Part shown: piece after piece, positions 15,907 through 25,397 of the stretch
Layout: each line of letters opens with the position of its first letter
How positions within the stretch are numbered: the stretch's first letter is position 1
NCBI RefSeq assembly: GCF_001270265.1
Contig: NZ_LGAP01000015.1
Location: 86,096-150,095, forward strand
Direction of reading: 5' to 3'
Length of the DNA stretch: 64,000 nt
Origin: Ensifer adhaerens
Lineage (GTDB): Bacteria; Pseudomonadota; Alphaproteobacteria; Rhizobiales; Rhizobiaceae
Made by a program: the position numbers and the translations under genes
Notes under the pieces: generated by a model
What the model was told of the DNA's origin: nothing
What the model saw: the letters and a program-made list of their open reading frames with translations, nothing else
Database searches by the model: none

Positions 15907-16538
15907 CAGGCCAGCTCCGCCACGCGTGCCCTGCCGGCGACCAGCGCTGATGCCAGTTCGGCGACGTGTCGGCCCTGGAATCGCGCGCCATCCAGTTCGT
16001 TGCGGCTCGGCTGCCGGTCGCCGCCCTTGCCGTCGTCGGCGAGTGTCGAGGCACCATAGGGCGAACCGCCGCTGATTTCATCCATGCGCATCTGGCCCTT
16101 GAAGCTATAGGGCAGGCCGGCGATCACCATGCCGAGATGCAGCAGCACCGTATGTGTCGCGAGGATCGTCGACTCCTGGCCGCCATGTTGGCTGCCGGTC
16201 GAGGTGAAGACGCTGCCGATTTTCCCGACCAGTGCATCCCTGGCCCAGATGCCGCCCGCCTGATCGAGAAAATTCTTCATCTGCGCGACCATGTTGCCGA
16301 AGCGCGTCGGGGTGCCGAAGATGATCGCGTCATAATCGGGCAATTCGGCAACGCTTGCGACCGGTGCATCCTGGTCGCGCTTGTAGCCGGCATTGATCGC
16401 GACAGTTTCGGGGACGATCTCCGGCACGCGTTTCAACGAAACGCTCGCACCGGTAGCGCGGGCGCCTTCGGCAACGGCTGCGGCCATCGTCTCGATGTGG
16501 CCGTAGGAGGAGTAGTAGAGCACGAGGATCTTTGTCAT
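15906..16538 (-). CDS. WrbA-type NAD(P)H:quinone oxidoreductase (flavodoxin fold)
   Basis: This 210-aa cytoplasmic flavoprotein is WrbA-like and reduces quinones by two electrons, limiting semiquinone and superoxide formation. The start [19 protein letters not shown] carries the FMN phosphate-binding loop (SSYGHIE). [25 protein letters not shown] (about 75-100) and [27 protein letters not shown] (about 113-140) are family signatures. The open frame extends to 16616, but the ATG at 16538 gives the canonical N-terminus and length. It is divergent from a LysR gene and coupled to an MFS gene downstream. Confidence 0.92.
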   Translation of the reverse strand: MTKILVLYYSSYGHIETMAAAVAEGARATGASVSLKRVPEIVPETVAINAGYKRDQDAPVASVAELPDYDAIIFGTPTRFGNMVAQMKNFLDQAGGIWARDALVGKIGSVFTSTGSQHGGQESTILATHTVLLHLGMVIAGLPYSFKGQMRMDEISGGSPYGASTLADDGKGGDRQPSRNELDGARFQGRHVAELASALVAGRARVAELA

Positions 16539-16621
16539 TTCGGTTTCCCTTGTTCCGCTTGTGTCGGCCCGCGGCGCGTTCGCGCTGCTGATGTCAGGGA
16601 GGATGGAGGCTTTCACTGATC

Positions 16622-16643
16622 TGAAAAAGTGATATAATTTTCA
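16622..16643. promoter_or_regulatory. Candidate LysR operator between wrbA-like and LysR genes
   Basis: TGAAAA and TTTTCA are inverted around 10 bp in an AT-rich stretch that also contains TATAAT. It lies just before the LysR start and between divergent genes, where a LysR regulator would bind. Confidence 0.4.
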
Positions 16644-16655
16644 TCAAATTGATCT

Positions 16656-17576
16656 ATGGAATCGATCATGCTTGACGCCTTGACCCTCGACCAGATGCGG
16701 ACTTTCGTGGTGGTCGCCGAGAGCGGCAGCTTCCGTTCCGGTGCGGCCCGGCTTTCGCGCGTCCAGTCTGCAGTCAGCCATGCCATCGCCAATCTGGAGG
16801 CCGGGCTCGGCGTTTCCCTGTTCGACCGCTCCGGCCATCGACCGGTGCTGACGCCCGAAGGGCAGGCTCTGCTCGCCAATGCGCGCGATATCCTGTTGCG
16901 CGTCGATGCCATGCGTGCCCGTGCGCGCGGCCTCGGTGAGGGCATCGAGCTGGAATTGTCGCTGATCGTCGATACGCTGTTCCCGATTGCGACCGTCGGC
17001 GCGGCGTTGAAGGAGATGCGGGTGGCCTATCCCTCGGTTGCCATCAGGCTCGCGGTCTCGCCGCTCGGCGGCCCGCTCGATGGCCTGATCGAACGGCGCT
17101 TCACCCTCGGCATCATGGTCGGCGAGGATTTTCGTGATCCGGCGATCGGCCGGCAGGCACTGACGGACGTCCATTTGATCGCGGTGGTCGCCGCTCAGCA
17201 TCCGCTGGGCCTGAACGCCGTCAACGGCGTGCTCGGCAGCCCGGAACTCGCCGACCATCTGCAGATCGTCCAGTCGGACCCCTCGCAGCGCTCGGAAGGT
17301 CGCGACTTCGGCGTGCTTTCGCCGCAGACCTGCCGCGTCAGCAACCAGGACACCAAACATGCGATGATCCTGGCGGGGCTCGGGTGGGGGCGGCTGCCGC
17401 TCTGGCAGGTGGAGAGGGATCTGGCCGAGGGCCGGCTCATCCGCTTGCCGACGGCCTCGCTTGGCCGCAACAGCCAGGTCGCCGCCGAGGCCTATCTCGC
17501 GCACCGGATCGACGAGCCGCTCGGGCCGGCGGCGCGTGTTTTTGGCGATGCGCTCGCTCGGCTTTGCGGGCGCTGA
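16656..17576 (+). CDS. LysR-family transcriptional regulator
   Basis: This 306-aa protein has an N-terminal winged helix (LDQMRTFVVVAESGSFRSGAARLSRVQSAVSHAIANLEAGLG, about residues 10-50) and a LysR effector domain from about 95. It is divergent from the WrbA/MFS operon with an inverted repeat between them, so control of quinone reductase and efflux is the natural hypothesis. The start may also be the ATG at 16668 (MLDALTLDQ), since neither has a strong ribosome binding site. The effector is unknown. Confidence 0.88.
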   Translation: MESIMLDALTLDQMRTFVVVAESGSFRSGAARLSRVQSAVSHAIANLEAGLGVSLFDRSGHRPVLTPEGQALLANARDILLRVDAMRARARGLGEGIELELSLIVDTLFPIATVGAALKEMRVAYPSVAIRLAVSPLGGPLDGLIERRFTLGIMVGEDFRDPAIGRQALTDVHLIAVVAAQHPLGLNAVNGVLGSPELADHLQIVQSDPSQRSEGRDFGVLSPQTCRVSNQDTKHAMILAGLGWGRLPLWQVERDLAEGRLIRLPTASLGRNSQVAAEAYLAHRIDEPLGPAARVFGDALARLCGR

Positions 17577-17585
17577 CGGCCGGGC

Positions 17586-18746
17586 CTATCGCCGGCCGGC
17601 GACGGCGAATATCAGCGTGAAGACGACCAGCACCATGCCGACGCCGAGCGGGCCGGCGGTCGGGTTGATCAGCGCCATGAGAAACCCGGTGGCGCCCGAT
17701 CCGGCCGCACTGCCGGCCGCATAGGCGAGCGAGAAGGCGGCACTTCCAGCCACCAGCATGCTGCCGCGATATTGCTCGCCGAGCATGGTCAGTGCCGCCG
17801 TATAGAGCGCGAAGCTGGCAGCGCCGATCAGCGCGAACAGCGCCAGCAGCAGCGGCGCCGACGTGACCAGCGGAATGGCGAGATAGCCGGTTGCCGCCAC
17901 CGCAGCTGCCGAGATCGCCACCCGTCGACGGGGCAATTTGTCGAGCAAGACGCCGATGAAGGGCTGCGCCAATGCTGTTGGCACCGCGAGCACCGTCACG
18001 CTCAACGCCGCAAAGGCCTGGGAATGGCCCGACTTGACGAAGTAGACTGGCATCGCCGAGATCGCCGCAATATCGGCAAAGCCGAACATCAGCACCATCA
18101 GGATCAGGATCGGCGCATGCCGGAAGAAGGCAAAGAGGTCGCGCGTCGACGACGGTTCCGGCCGCGTCCGCGCGCCCATGGTCAGAAGGCCGGTCAGGAA
18201 GGCGACGAGCGCGATGTAGATCGCCAGCAGCGCAAAGCCGAGACCGCCGCTGGTGCCGAGAAGCGGGATCGCCAGCGGTCCGGCCGCAAAGCCGCCGCAC
18301 ATGCCGGCGCCGTATAGGCCGGAAACCCGACCGCGCAGCCGGTCCGGGCAGGCGGTGTTGAGCCAGGCCTCGCCCAGCATGAAGACCATGCTGACGAAGA
18401 AGCCGAGCGCGAAGCGGGCAACAAACCAGATCGGCAGCGAGGACGTGGCTGCAAGCGTTGCGAGGCAGAGCGAACAGCCGCAGAGGCTGGCGATGATCAG
18501 CTTGTCGACAGAGGCACGCCGCGTCAGGTGCCCGAGCAGCAGGGTCGCCGCGGCAAGGCCGGCAGCAAAGCCCATGGCATTGAGGCCGATCGTGGCGGCC
18601 GAGACGCCGCGGCCTTCCAGCGAGAGCGAAATCAAGGGGTAGGTAAGGCCCTGTGCGACGGAAAAGGCGGTCACGCCAAGCACGACGGCAATGATGGCCG
18701 GCCAGTCCGGAGCGATGTCGCCCACCTCAACGGTTTTCGACGTCAT
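17586..18746 (-). CDS. MFS transporter, YcaD-like
   Basis: This 386-aa inner-membrane protein has about 12 predicted helices. FVSMVFMLGEAWLNTACPDRLRGRVSGLYG (about residues 112-141) resembles the characteristic E-WLN segment of YcaD-type MFS members. The open frame extends to 18818, but the ATG at 18746 is preceded by GGGAGGGG about five nt upstream. It converges with the LysR gene, leaving only 9 bp between the stops. Substrate unknown. Confidence 0.85.
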   Translation of the reverse strand: MTSKTVEVGDIAPDWPAIIAVVLGVTAFSVAQGLTYPLISLSLEGRGVSAATIGLNAMGFAAGLAAATLLLGHLTRRASVDKLIIASLCGCSLCLATLAATSSLPIWFVARFALGFFVSMVFMLGEAWLNTACPDRLRGRVSGLYGAGMCGGFAAGPLAIPLLGTSGGLGFALLAIYIALVAFLTGLLTMGARTRPEPSSTRDLFAFFRHAPILILMVLMFGFADIAAISAMPVYFVKSGHSQAFAALSVTVLAVPTALAQPFIGVLLDKLPRRRVAISAAAVAATGYLAIPLVTSAPLLLALFALIGAASFALYTAALTMLGEQYRGSMLVAGSAAFSLAYAAGSAAGSGATGFLMALINPTAGPLGVGMVLVVFTLIFAVAGRR

Positions 18747-18865
18747 CGACCCCTCCCTTCGACAGCTCGTCCCCCGGGGAGATCGGCATCGATCCCCTCG
18801 GGGATCTGCATAGATCATCCGCCGTCGGTTTGGAACTCGACCGGCGGCGGATCGGCAAACTATTG

Positions 18866-19702
18866 TCAGGCGGCCTTGTCCCAGACCGGCGACAGGTCTT
18901 CGGGGCTGACGATGCGGCCGTCCGGACGGGCAAGCGCGTGAATCGCTGCCATCTCGCCGTCGCCAAGCGCGAAGTCGAAGATGTCGAAGTTTTCCTTCAA
19001 GCGCTCGATCGTGGCGGTCTTCGAGAGCGTGATCACGTCCTTCTGTTGCACCAGCCAGCGCAAGGTCACCTGTGCCGCCGTCTTGCCATGGCGCGCGCCG
19101 ATATCCTTCAGCAGCGGATCGTTGGGGACCTTGCCGTTGGCCATGGCGTAGTAGGCGGTGATGGACATGCCGTGCTTGCGGGCGGTGCCGAGCACCCTCG
19201 TCTGGTCGAGATAGGGGTGATATTCCACCTGGTTCGTGGCGATCGGCGCGTCGCTGAGTCTTACCGCCTCTTCCATCTGCGCGGTGTTGAAGTTGCTGAC
19301 GCCGATATGGCGAACCTTGCCGGCCTTATGGACTTCGTTCAACGCGCCGATACGCTCGGCCATCGGCACGTCGCTACCGCCCGGCCAATGCAGGAGTAGC
19401 AGGTCGACGTGATCGGTCTTGAGCTTCGTCAGGCTTTCGTCGACCGAGGCGAGAAAGTCGCGATGGGCATATTTGTCGACCCAGACCTTGGTGGTGAGGA
19501 AGATGTCGGCACGCGCGATGCCCGACTGGTGAATGGCTTCGCCGACCTCGGCCTCGTTGCCGTAGATCTGGGCGGTATCAACGTGGTGGAAGCCGAGCTT
19601 CAACGCTTCCGGCAGCACGCGCAGTACGTCGGCGCCGGGCATGCGAAAGGTGCCGAAGCCGAGCGCCGGGATGTTGGCGCCGTTGGAATTGACCGAATGC
19701 AT
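18866..19702 (-). CDS. Aldo/keto reductase
   Basis: This 278-aa cytoplasmic enzyme has the aldo/keto reductase TIM barrel and reduces aldehydes or ketones with NADPH. GFHHVDTAQIYGNEAEVGEAI (about residues 38-58) has the catalytic Asp and Tyr. FLTTKVWVDKY has the catalytic Lys, and VDLLLLHWPGG has the catalytic His. VRHIGVSNFNTAQMEE and the C-terminal NADPH segment ITLSKTATIERLKENFDIFDFAL are also present. The start at 19702 is set by AAGGAG seven nt upstream. DkgA/B-like proteins are the closest recognisable group. It stands upstream of the YcaD-like MFS gene on the same strand. Confidence 0.92.
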   Translation of the reverse strand: MHSVNSNGANIPALGFGTFRMPGADVLRVLPEALKLGFHHVDTAQIYGNEAEVGEAIHQSGIARADIFLTTKVWVDKYAHRDFLASVDESLTKLKTDHVDLLLLHWPGGSDVPMAERIGALNEVHKAGKVRHIGVSNFNTAQMEEAVRLSDAPIATNQVEYHPYLDQTRVLGTARKHGMSITAYYAMANGKVPNDPLLKDIGARHGKTAAQVTLRWLVQQKDVITLSKTATIERLKENFDIFDFALGDGEMAAIHALARPDGRIVSPEDLSPVWDKAA

Positions 19703-19789
19703 GTGGGAACTCCTTGTTTTTGCAGAGCACCCGGCCATCGGCCGGGCGGGAAAGAGACGAGGATATAGGTGGGCCTGACGGTCGCTTCT

Positions 19790-20971
19790 TCAAGCGGGTT
19801 GGCCGACGGTTTCTGCCTTGCGGTCAAGTGCGCCGCTGAGAAGTGTGAGCAGCAGGGCGGCCAGCACGAGAACGGAACCGACGACCGGCGTCATGCCGAG
19901 GCCGAGCGGCGAGGCGACGATGACGCCGCCGAGCCAGGCGCCAACGGCAATGCCGAGGTTGAAGGCGGCAATGTTGAGCGCCGAGGCGACGTCGACGGCG
20001 CCGGGCCGATGCTGCTTGGCAAGCTGCACGACATAGAGCTGCAGGCCGGGCACGGTGGCAAAGGACAGGAAGCCAAGGCTGGCCAACGTCAACAGCGTCA
20101 GGGCTTGAGAAGTAGCCGTGAAGGTGAAGAGCACAAGGACGATGGCTTGAGCAAGGAACAGCCCAACCAGCGCCTTCACCGGATCGCTGTTGGCGATCTT
20201 GCCGCCGGCGATGTTGCCGATCGCGATCGCGACGCCGTAGAGCACCAGGATCAGGCTGACGGCGCCCTCGGAAAAGCCGGTAATTTCCTGCAGGATCGGC
20301 GCCAGGAAGGTGAAGGCGACGAAGGTGCCGCCGTAACCGAGCGCGGTCATAGCGAAGACGATCAGCAGCCGGCCGGAGCCGAGAACGCGCACCTGGTCGA
20401 TCAGCCGTGCCGGCGGCGCCTTGGTCAGCGTGTTCGGCAGCAGTGCTGCAATCGCGGCAAGAGCGATGACACCAAGCCCGGTGACGGCCCAGAAAGTGGC
20501 GCGCCAGCCAAATGTCTGGCCGATCCAGGTGCCGAGCGGCACGCCGGTGACGATCGCGACCGTCAGGCCCATGAACATCATGGCGATGGCCGAGGCGCGA
20601 CGGTCCTCGGGCACGAGGTCGGCAGCAATGGTCGAGCCGACGGAGAAGAAGACGCCGTGGGCGAAGGCGGAGATGACGCGGGCGATCAGCAGCGGCTCGT
20701 AGCTCGGCGACAGCGCCGCTGCGGCGTTGCCGACGATGAACAGCGCCATCAGGCCGACCAGCAGCGGCTTGCGTTCGATCCGGCCGGTAAGAGCAGTCAG
20801 GATCGGCGCGCCGAAAGTGACGCCGAGCGCGTAGACGCTGACGATGAGGCCGGCAAGCGGCAGGGTGATGTGGAGGTCGCTCGCGACTGTCGGCAGAAGG
20901 CCGACGATGACGAATTCGGTGGTTCCGATCGCGTAGGCCGCGACCGTCAAGGCAAAGAGCGCAATGGGCAT
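19790..20971 (-). CDS. MFS transporter, AraJ/YdhP-like
   Basis: This 393-aa inner-membrane transporter starts MPIALFALTVAAYAIGTTEFVIVGLLPTVA, the typical N-terminus of the AraJ/YdhP (sugar efflux/arabinose polymer) group, whose motif is GTTEFVxxGLLP. About 12 helices follow, with TGRIERKPLLVG after helix 2. Long open frame upstream of 20971 is shadow; AAAAGG precedes the ATG at 20971. A LysR gene is divergent 138 bp away. The substrate is unknown; drug or sugar efflux is known for relatives. Confidence 0.9.
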   Translation of the reverse strand: MPIALFALTVAAYAIGTTEFVIVGLLPTVASDLHITLPLAGLIVSVYALGVTFGAPILTALTGRIERKPLLVGLMALFIVGNAAAALSPSYEPLLIARVISAFAHGVFFSVGSTIAADLVPEDRRASAIAMMFMGLTVAIVTGVPLGTWIGQTFGWRATFWAVTGLGVIALAAIAALLPNTLTKAPPARLIDQVRVLGSGRLLIVFAMTALGYGGTFVAFTFLAPILQEITGFSEGAVSLILVLYGVAIAIGNIAGGKIANSDPVKALVGLFLAQAIVLVLFTFTATSQALTLLTLASLGFLSFATVPGLQLYVVQLAKQHRPGAVDVASALNIAAFNLGIAVGAWLGGVIVASPLGLGMTPVVGSVLVLAALLLTLLSGALDRKAETVGQPA

Positions 20972-21108
20972 GACAAGACCTTTTCCCGCCGGGTTGGGAG
21001 GGACCGGGCGTTTTGGTGTTGATGGGTTCGAGGGGAATATGAGGGTGGAGAGCTTGCGCGATAATCCGTATAATCGGACAAACGACTGTGAACTGAATTC
21101 AAAGGTGG

Positions 21109-22005
21109 ATGATGGACAACCGCGCCGGTGAGATGGAGGTCTTCGTTGCTGTCTGCGAAACGCGCAGCTTCTCGGCCGCCGGCCGGCGGCTGCGACTATC
21201 GCCATCCGCCGTCAGCAAGCTGGTCACTCGGATCGAGGATCGGCTGGGCACGCGCCTGCTGGTGCGCTCGACCCGGACCCTGCAATTGACGCCGGAGGGC
21301 GAAGTCTATCTGCAACGCGCCCAGCGCATCCTGACCGAGATCGCCGAGACCGAACAGCTGGTTGCCGCCGGTGGCCGGCTCTCTCCCCGCGGGCTTCTGC
21401 GCGTCAACGCATCGGTCGGCTTCGGCGAGCGTTATATCCTGCCGCTCGCACCTGAATTTCTTGAGCGCTATCCCGAGGTGCGCCTCGATCTGACCCTGAC
21501 GGACAGCTTGATCGACGTGGTCGGCGAACGGGCCGACGTGGCGATCCGGACCGGCCCCTTGCGCGATTCGTCGTTGAAGGCCCGTAAGCTGATGGAAAGC
21601 CGGCCGGTGGTGATCGCGTCGCCGGCCTATCTCGCCAGACATGGCGTGCCGCAGACGCCGGCCGACCTGGAAAATCACAACTGCATTCGCTTCAACTTCC
21701 GCCGTAGTGTCGACGAGTGGGCCTTTCGTGCCCCAGGGCAGACCTCGGTCGAGCTTCTGTCCGTCTTCGGAAACCTGCAGGTCTCGAACGGCGCGATCGT
21801 CCAGCAGCTCTGCCTCGCCGGGGTCGGCATCGGCCGTATCGGCCGTTTCCACGCTGAGCCGGATCTGGCCGCGGGCCGACTGGTCGCACTGCTTGAGGAC
21901 TACCGGCCTGACGAGATCGAGACGGTCTACGCCGTCTATGCCGGCCACGAACATCTCGCTGCCCGGATCCGCGCTTTCATCGACTTCCTGGCCGAACGGA
22001 TCTGA
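21109..22005 (+). CDS. LysR-family transcriptional regulator
   Basis: This 298-aa regulator starts MDNRAGEMEVFVAVCETRSFSAAGRRLRLSPSAVSKLVTRIEDRLGTRLL, a typical LysR DNA-binding domain, followed by an effector domain of the PBP2_CrgA type (LRVNASVGFGERYILP from about residue 93, LTDSLIDVVGERADVAIRTG from about 130). It is divergent from the AraJ-like MFS gene, its likely target. The first two codons are both ATG (21109 and 21112), preceded by AAAGGTGG. Confidence 0.88.
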   Translation: MMDNRAGEMEVFVAVCETRSFSAAGRRLRLSPSAVSKLVTRIEDRLGTRLLVRSTRTLQLTPEGEVYLQRAQRILTEIAETEQLVAAGGRLSPRGLLRVNASVGFGERYILPLAPEFLERYPEVRLDLTLTDSLIDVVGERADVAIRTGPLRDSSLKARKLMESRPVVIASPAYLARHGVPQTPADLENHNCIRFNFRRSVDEWAFRAPGQTSVELLSVFGNLQVSNGAIVQQLCLAGVGIGRIGRFHAEPDLAAGRLVALLEDYRPDEIETVYAVYAGHEHLAARIRAFIDFLAERI

Positions 22006-22052
22006 AACGTGGGGGTCGCGCAGGCCTGGAAACCCGCTTCGTCTGATCGGAC

Positions 22053-22826
22053 CTAGTCCGCCTTGACGGCGACGACGAAGAATCTTGGAAAGCGCAGGAG
22101 TACCCGGCCATCGTTCAGGGCCGGATAGGCGTCACGAATCCGATCGGTATAGGCCGCGGCAAAGGCGTCGCGTCGCTCCGGCGGCAGCGCATCGAGATAG
22201 GGGCGCAGTCCCGTACCCTTCACCCATTCGACGATCGCTTCGGCATTCGCCAGCCGATGATAGTAGATGGTATGCCAGACCTCGATGTGGGCCGCATGCT
22301 GCGACAGGCGCTCGACATAGACTGACGGCGACGGCAACGGATTGCGGCGGATCGTCCGGCCTTCGAAGGCGTCGGCGAAGTCCGCGCTGCGGGCGGTTTC
22401 TTCCATCAGCAGATGGGTCGGCTGGTCGAGATTGTCGGGCATCTGCACCGCAAGCGTGCCACCGGCAGCAAGGGATGCGGTCAGCCTTTCCAGGACGTCG
22501 AGGTGACCGGGCAGCCACTGGAAGACGGCATTGGCGAAGAATAGCGAGGCGCCCTTGGGCGGTGCCCAGGTTGCCAGATCGGCCTTCTCGAAGGTCAGGC
22601 CCGGCAGTCGCTTGGCGGCGGCCAGCAACATGTTCTCGTCGCTGTCGAGGCCGGAAAGCGGCGCGTCCGGAAATCGTTGCTGGATCAGTTCGGTCGAATT
22701 TCCCGGGCCGCAGCCAAGGTCGAAGGCAGGGCCCGACGGCAGGTCCGGAACCTGCGCCAGCAGGTCGCGGGCGGGCCGTGTGCGCTCATCTTCGAACTTC
22801 AGATATTGCGACGCCGACCAAGCCAT
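22053..22826 (-). CDS. tam: Trans-aconitate 2-methyltransferase
   Basis: This 257-aa cytoplasmic SAM-dependent enzyme methylates trans-aconitate, an inhibitor formed from the citric acid cycle intermediate cis-aconitate. The start [27 protein letters not shown] is diagnostic for Tam. Motif I is [11 protein letters not shown] (residues 37-47), followed by [12 protein letters not shown], and [13 protein letters not shown] is the conserved W/Q segment. The length matches the family. A haloacid dehalogenase gene lies 12 bp upstream on the same strand, so the two are probably cotranscribed. Confidence 0.93.
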   Translation of the reverse strand: MAWSASQYLKFEDERTRPARDLLAQVPDLPSGPAFDLGCGPGNSTELIQQRFPDAPLSGLDSDENMLLAAAKRLPGLTFEKADLATWAPPKGASLFFANAVFQWLPGHLDVLERLTASLAAGGTLAVQMPDNLDQPTHLLMEETARSADFADAFEGRTIRRNPLPSPSVYVERLSQHAAHIEVWHTIYYHRLANAEAIVEWVKGTGLRPYLDALPPERRDAFAAAYTDRIRDAYPALNDGRVLLRFPRFFVVAVKAD

Positions 22827-22838
22827 TGAGACAAACCC

Positions 22839-23501
22839 TCAGATACCGAATTGCAGGCTTTCGAGCGAAGGCAGGATCAACGACGGGCCCTGGTCACGAT
22901 ATTCGTCGGGCATGTCCGCCCGGTTGATCCAGACCGTGCGGAAGCCGAACTTCGTCGCGCCTGCAATGTCCCAGCGGTTTGACGACTGGAAGGAAACCGC
23001 ATGCGGGTAAAGCCGGTAGCGGGTGGTGACGAGATCGTAAACTGCCGGTGCCGCCTTGTAGGTCTTGACCGTGTCGACGGAGAAGACGTCGTCAATGACG
23101 ATTTCGAGCGCTGCATTGTGCACGGCCGCGGCCAGCATATCAGGAGAACCGTTGGAAAGGATGGCCAGCCGCGCTCCGCGCTCCTTCAGCCCTTTGAGAA
23201 CGGCGGGAACTTCGGGGTAGCAATCGAGCGTCCAATAGGCATCGAGCAGTCGTTTCCTCAGCTTGCGGTCAGCGGACGGGAACCGGGAAAAGGCATAGTC
23301 GAGCGACTGCTCGGTCAGTTGCCAGAAATCCTGATAGGCGCCCATCAGGGAACGCACCCAGGAATATTCGAGCTGCTTGGCCCGCCAGAGCTCGGAGAAG
23401 GCCTGCCCGTCCGGGCCGATCTCGGCAGCATGGCGCCGAACCGCCGCATGCACGTCGAAAAGCGTGCCGTAGGCATCGAACACATAAGCCGCGTGGGACA
23501 T
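22839..23501 (-). CDS. Haloacid dehalogenase, type II
   Basis: This 220-aa HAD-superfamily hydrolase resembles L-2-haloacid dehalogenases, which replace the halogen of short 2-haloacids with a hydroxyl. The nucleophile is Asp9 in YVFDAYGTLFDV. AILSNGSPDML is motif II, and VSFQSSNRWDIAGATKFGFRTVWINR has the SSNxWD motif typical of the dehalogenase branch. The catalytic Arg-containing segment may be SELWRAKQLEYSWVRSLMG. GGGAGGAA precedes the ATG at 23501. It lies just upstream of tam. The halogenated substrate is not proven by sequence. Confidence 0.9.
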   Translation of the reverse strand: MSHAAYVFDAYGTLFDVHAAVRRHAAEIGPDGQAFSELWRAKQLEYSWVRSLMGAYQDFWQLTEQSLDYAFSRFPSADRKLRKRLLDAYWTLDCYPEVPAVLKGLKERGARLAILSNGSPDMLAAAVHNAALEIVIDDVFSVDTVKTYKAAPAVYDLVTTRYRLYPHAVSFQSSNRWDIAGATKFGFRTVWINRADMPDEYRDQGPSLILPSLESLQFGI

Positions 23502-23682
23502 TCTTTCCTCCCGTCCGTCATCTCCGGCCGCACGGCGGGACAAGATTTCTCATCCCGTCAAAGCGTGTCCGAAAACAAAGGCTTACCGCATTGTGCCGGC
23601 GGAGGCACGTCGCGGATACCGTTCTTTTGCGTGATCATGTCAAAGATTTGTGCATTGCACAACGACATTGCGTCACCGGTCG

Positions 23683-24243
23683 TCAACCTTTGCCGGGTTT
23701 CCAGACCTTCGCGGGGAAGCGCAGGGCCTGCTTGGCAAGCTTTCCCTTGAGCCCAAGGGCCGTGTCGCAGAGCCCGACCACATGCCGGTTTGGCTTCGCC
23801 TCCGGCCGCAGCGCATGCAACGCGGCGGCCGCCTCTTCGGGCGACATGTATCGGGCAAGAAAGCCAAGGCTCAGCGCCGTCGCACGACCGATGCCGCGCA
23901 GACAGTGGACCAGGAGGTGCGCGTCTTCAGGCAGGCTGTCGATAAAGCTGAAGGCCGCCTCGATCGCGTCCGGCCGCGCGGCGTCGGGTGCATCGGGGTC
24001 GGTGGCGTCGCCGAAATAGAGTTCGAGGTGCCTTTCCGGTGGCAGTTCGATCATCGACAGCAACCGGCTCGCCGGCGCCCGCATCGAGATCAGGTGCGTC
24101 GGTGCCCAGAGCGCCCGATTGTGTCGGGCTTCCGTTTGCGAACTGATGATCATCCGGATGGGCCAGCCGGATGGATGGGCCGGATTGGCATCAAGGACAG
24201 GGCTGTAGAGTTCTTCCCCGGTGGCAGCTGCCGCTAGCGCCAT
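23683..24243 (-). CDS. Tyrosine/dual-specificity phosphatase-like protein
   Basis: This protein of up to 186 aa contains the cysteine phosphatase loop VHCLRGIGRA, with nucleophile Cys114 and Arg120 forming C-x5-R. The general acid may lie in the DATDPDAPDAARPD segment (79-92). HNRALWAPTHLISMRAP resembles the conserved rhizobial form of this family. The first ATG (24243) has GAGG seven nt upstream; ATG 24153 (MIISSQTEAR) would give a more compact protein and is possible. Substrate unknown. Confidence 0.78.
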   Translation of the reverse strand: MALAAAATGEELYSPVLDANPAHPSGWPIRMIISSQTEARHNRALWAPTHLISMRAPASRLLSMIELPPERHLELYFGDATDPDAPDAARPDAIEAAFSFIDSLPEDAHLLVHCLRGIGRATALSLGFLARYMSPEEAAAALHALRPEAKPNRHVVGLCDTALGLKGKLAKQALRFPAKVWKPGKG

Positions 24244-24274
24244 GACAGGACCTCGTCGTGATTCTTCCTGTGAT

Positions 24275-24314
24275 GATTTTGCCCTGAAAACGGTTCCGGC
24301 TTAAGGGCAAAATC
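24275..24314. repeat. 11-bp inverted repeat, RIME-like intergenic element
   Basis: GATTTTGCCCT (24275-24285) and AGGGCAAAATC (24304-24314) are perfect inverted arms around an 18-nt loop containing GAAAACGGTTCC. The composition resembles rhizobial intergenic mosaic elements. It lies between two minus-strand genes and could act as a terminator of the alcohol dehydrogenase transcript, though there is no T tract. Confidence 0.5.
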
Positions 24315-24356
24315 GCATCCGCCTCCAAAAGCAAACAGCCTTTGAGGCGTGCCGGT

Positions 24357-25397
24357 TCAGAACCGGGTAATCACGCTGATGCCAAGGTCGGTGGCGCGGT
24401 CCATTGAAACGAGGGCAGGGATCGCCTCTTCGAGCGCGATTTCGCGGCCGATCAACTGCTGCGGTTGCAGCTTGCCGCCGGCAATCATCGACAGCATGGC
24501 GTCGTATCGCCACGCCTGCATGCCGTGGCTGCCATAGATCTCGAGCTCGTGGCCGATCACCTGTGCCATCGGGATTTCAGGCGTCGCATGGTCGCCGAGC
24601 ATCAGGCCGACCTGCACGTGGCGGCCGCGCCGGCGCAGGTTCTTGATCGAGTTGAAGCAGGTGACGGGATGCCCGAGCGCATCGATCGAGACATGGGCGC
24701 CGCCGCCGGTAATTTCTTTGACTGCGCCGGCGACATCATCCGTGTCGCGGCCGTTGACCGTGGCGACCGCGCCGAGTTTTTTGGCGAATGCGAGCTTGTC
24801 TTCGGCAATGTCGATCGCGATCGGGTGCGCACCGAGCGCTGCGGCAATCATGATTGCCGATAGGCCGACACCGCCGCAGCCGTGAACGGCGACCCACTCG
24901 CCACCCTTGACCTGCGCCTGGTCGGCGACGGCGCGAAACGATGTCGCGAACCGGCAGCCGAGGCTGGCGGCAGTCTTGAAGTCCATGCTCTCCGGCAGGT
25001 GCACCAGGTTCTGGTCGGCGAAGTCGAGCGCGACATATTCGGCAAAGGAGCCCCAATGGGTGAAGCCTGGCTGGAATTGCACCTCGCAGACCTGCTGGTT
25101 GCCCGAGCGGCATTCACCGCAGCGACCGCAACCGGAAACGAACGGCACCGTCACCCGGTCGCCGACCTTGTAGCGCATCACACCGCGGCCGGCAGCGATC
25201 ACGATGCCGGCGAGCTCGTGGCCCGGCACGTGCGGCAGCCGTATGTCGGCATCGTGACCCATCCAGCCATGCCAGTCGGAGCGGCACAGGCCCGTCGCCT
25301 CGACCTTGACGACCACGCCGTTTTCGGTCGGCGTCGGATCGGGAAGCGTGCGGATCTCGGGCGTCTTCTCGAAGGCGTCGTAGTACATGGCTTTCAT
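24357..25397 (-). CDS. Zinc-dependent alcohol dehydrogenase family protein
   Basis: This 346-aa cytoplasmic medium-chain dehydrogenase has all zinc ligand segments. The catalytic zinc ligands are in [10 protein letters not shown] (Cys37) and PGHELAG (about 60-66). The four structural-zinc cysteines are in [15 protein letters not shown] (about 91-105). [20 protein letters not shown] (about 170-190) is the NAD(P) binding fold. Relatives oxidise alcohols or polyols or reduce aldehydes with NAD(H). Its ATG overlaps the stop of the acetyltransferase gene upstream (ATGA), so the two are coupled. Confidence 0.92.
   Translation of the reverse strand: MKAMYYDAFEKTPEIRTLPDPTPTENGVVVKVEATGLCRSDWHGWMGHDADIRLPHVPGHELAGIVIAAGRGVMRYKVGDRVTVPFVSGCGRCGECRSGNQQVCEVQFQPGFTHWGSFAEYVALDFADQNLVHLPESMDFKTAASLGCRFATSFRAVADQAQVKGGEWVAVHGCGGVGLSAIMIAAALGAHPIAIDIAEDKLAFAKKLGAVATVNGRDTDDVAGAVKEITGGGAHVSIDALGHPVTCFNSIKNLRRRGRHVQVGLMLGDHATPEIPMAQVIGHELEIYGSHGMQAWRYDAMLSMIAGGKLQPQQLIGREIALEEAIPALVSMDRATDLGISVITRF

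Noticed and set aside
19769..21022. 417-aa open frame on the plus strand
   Set aside because: It is antisense to the AraJ-like transporter and very hydrophilic in a repeated Asp/Gly/Arg pattern typical of shadows of membrane proteins.
21066..21077. CCGTATAATCGG as an operator for the LysR/AraJ-like pair
   Set aside because: The dyad has only 3-bp arms and lacks the T-N11-A LysR form; it may simply contain a -10 element.
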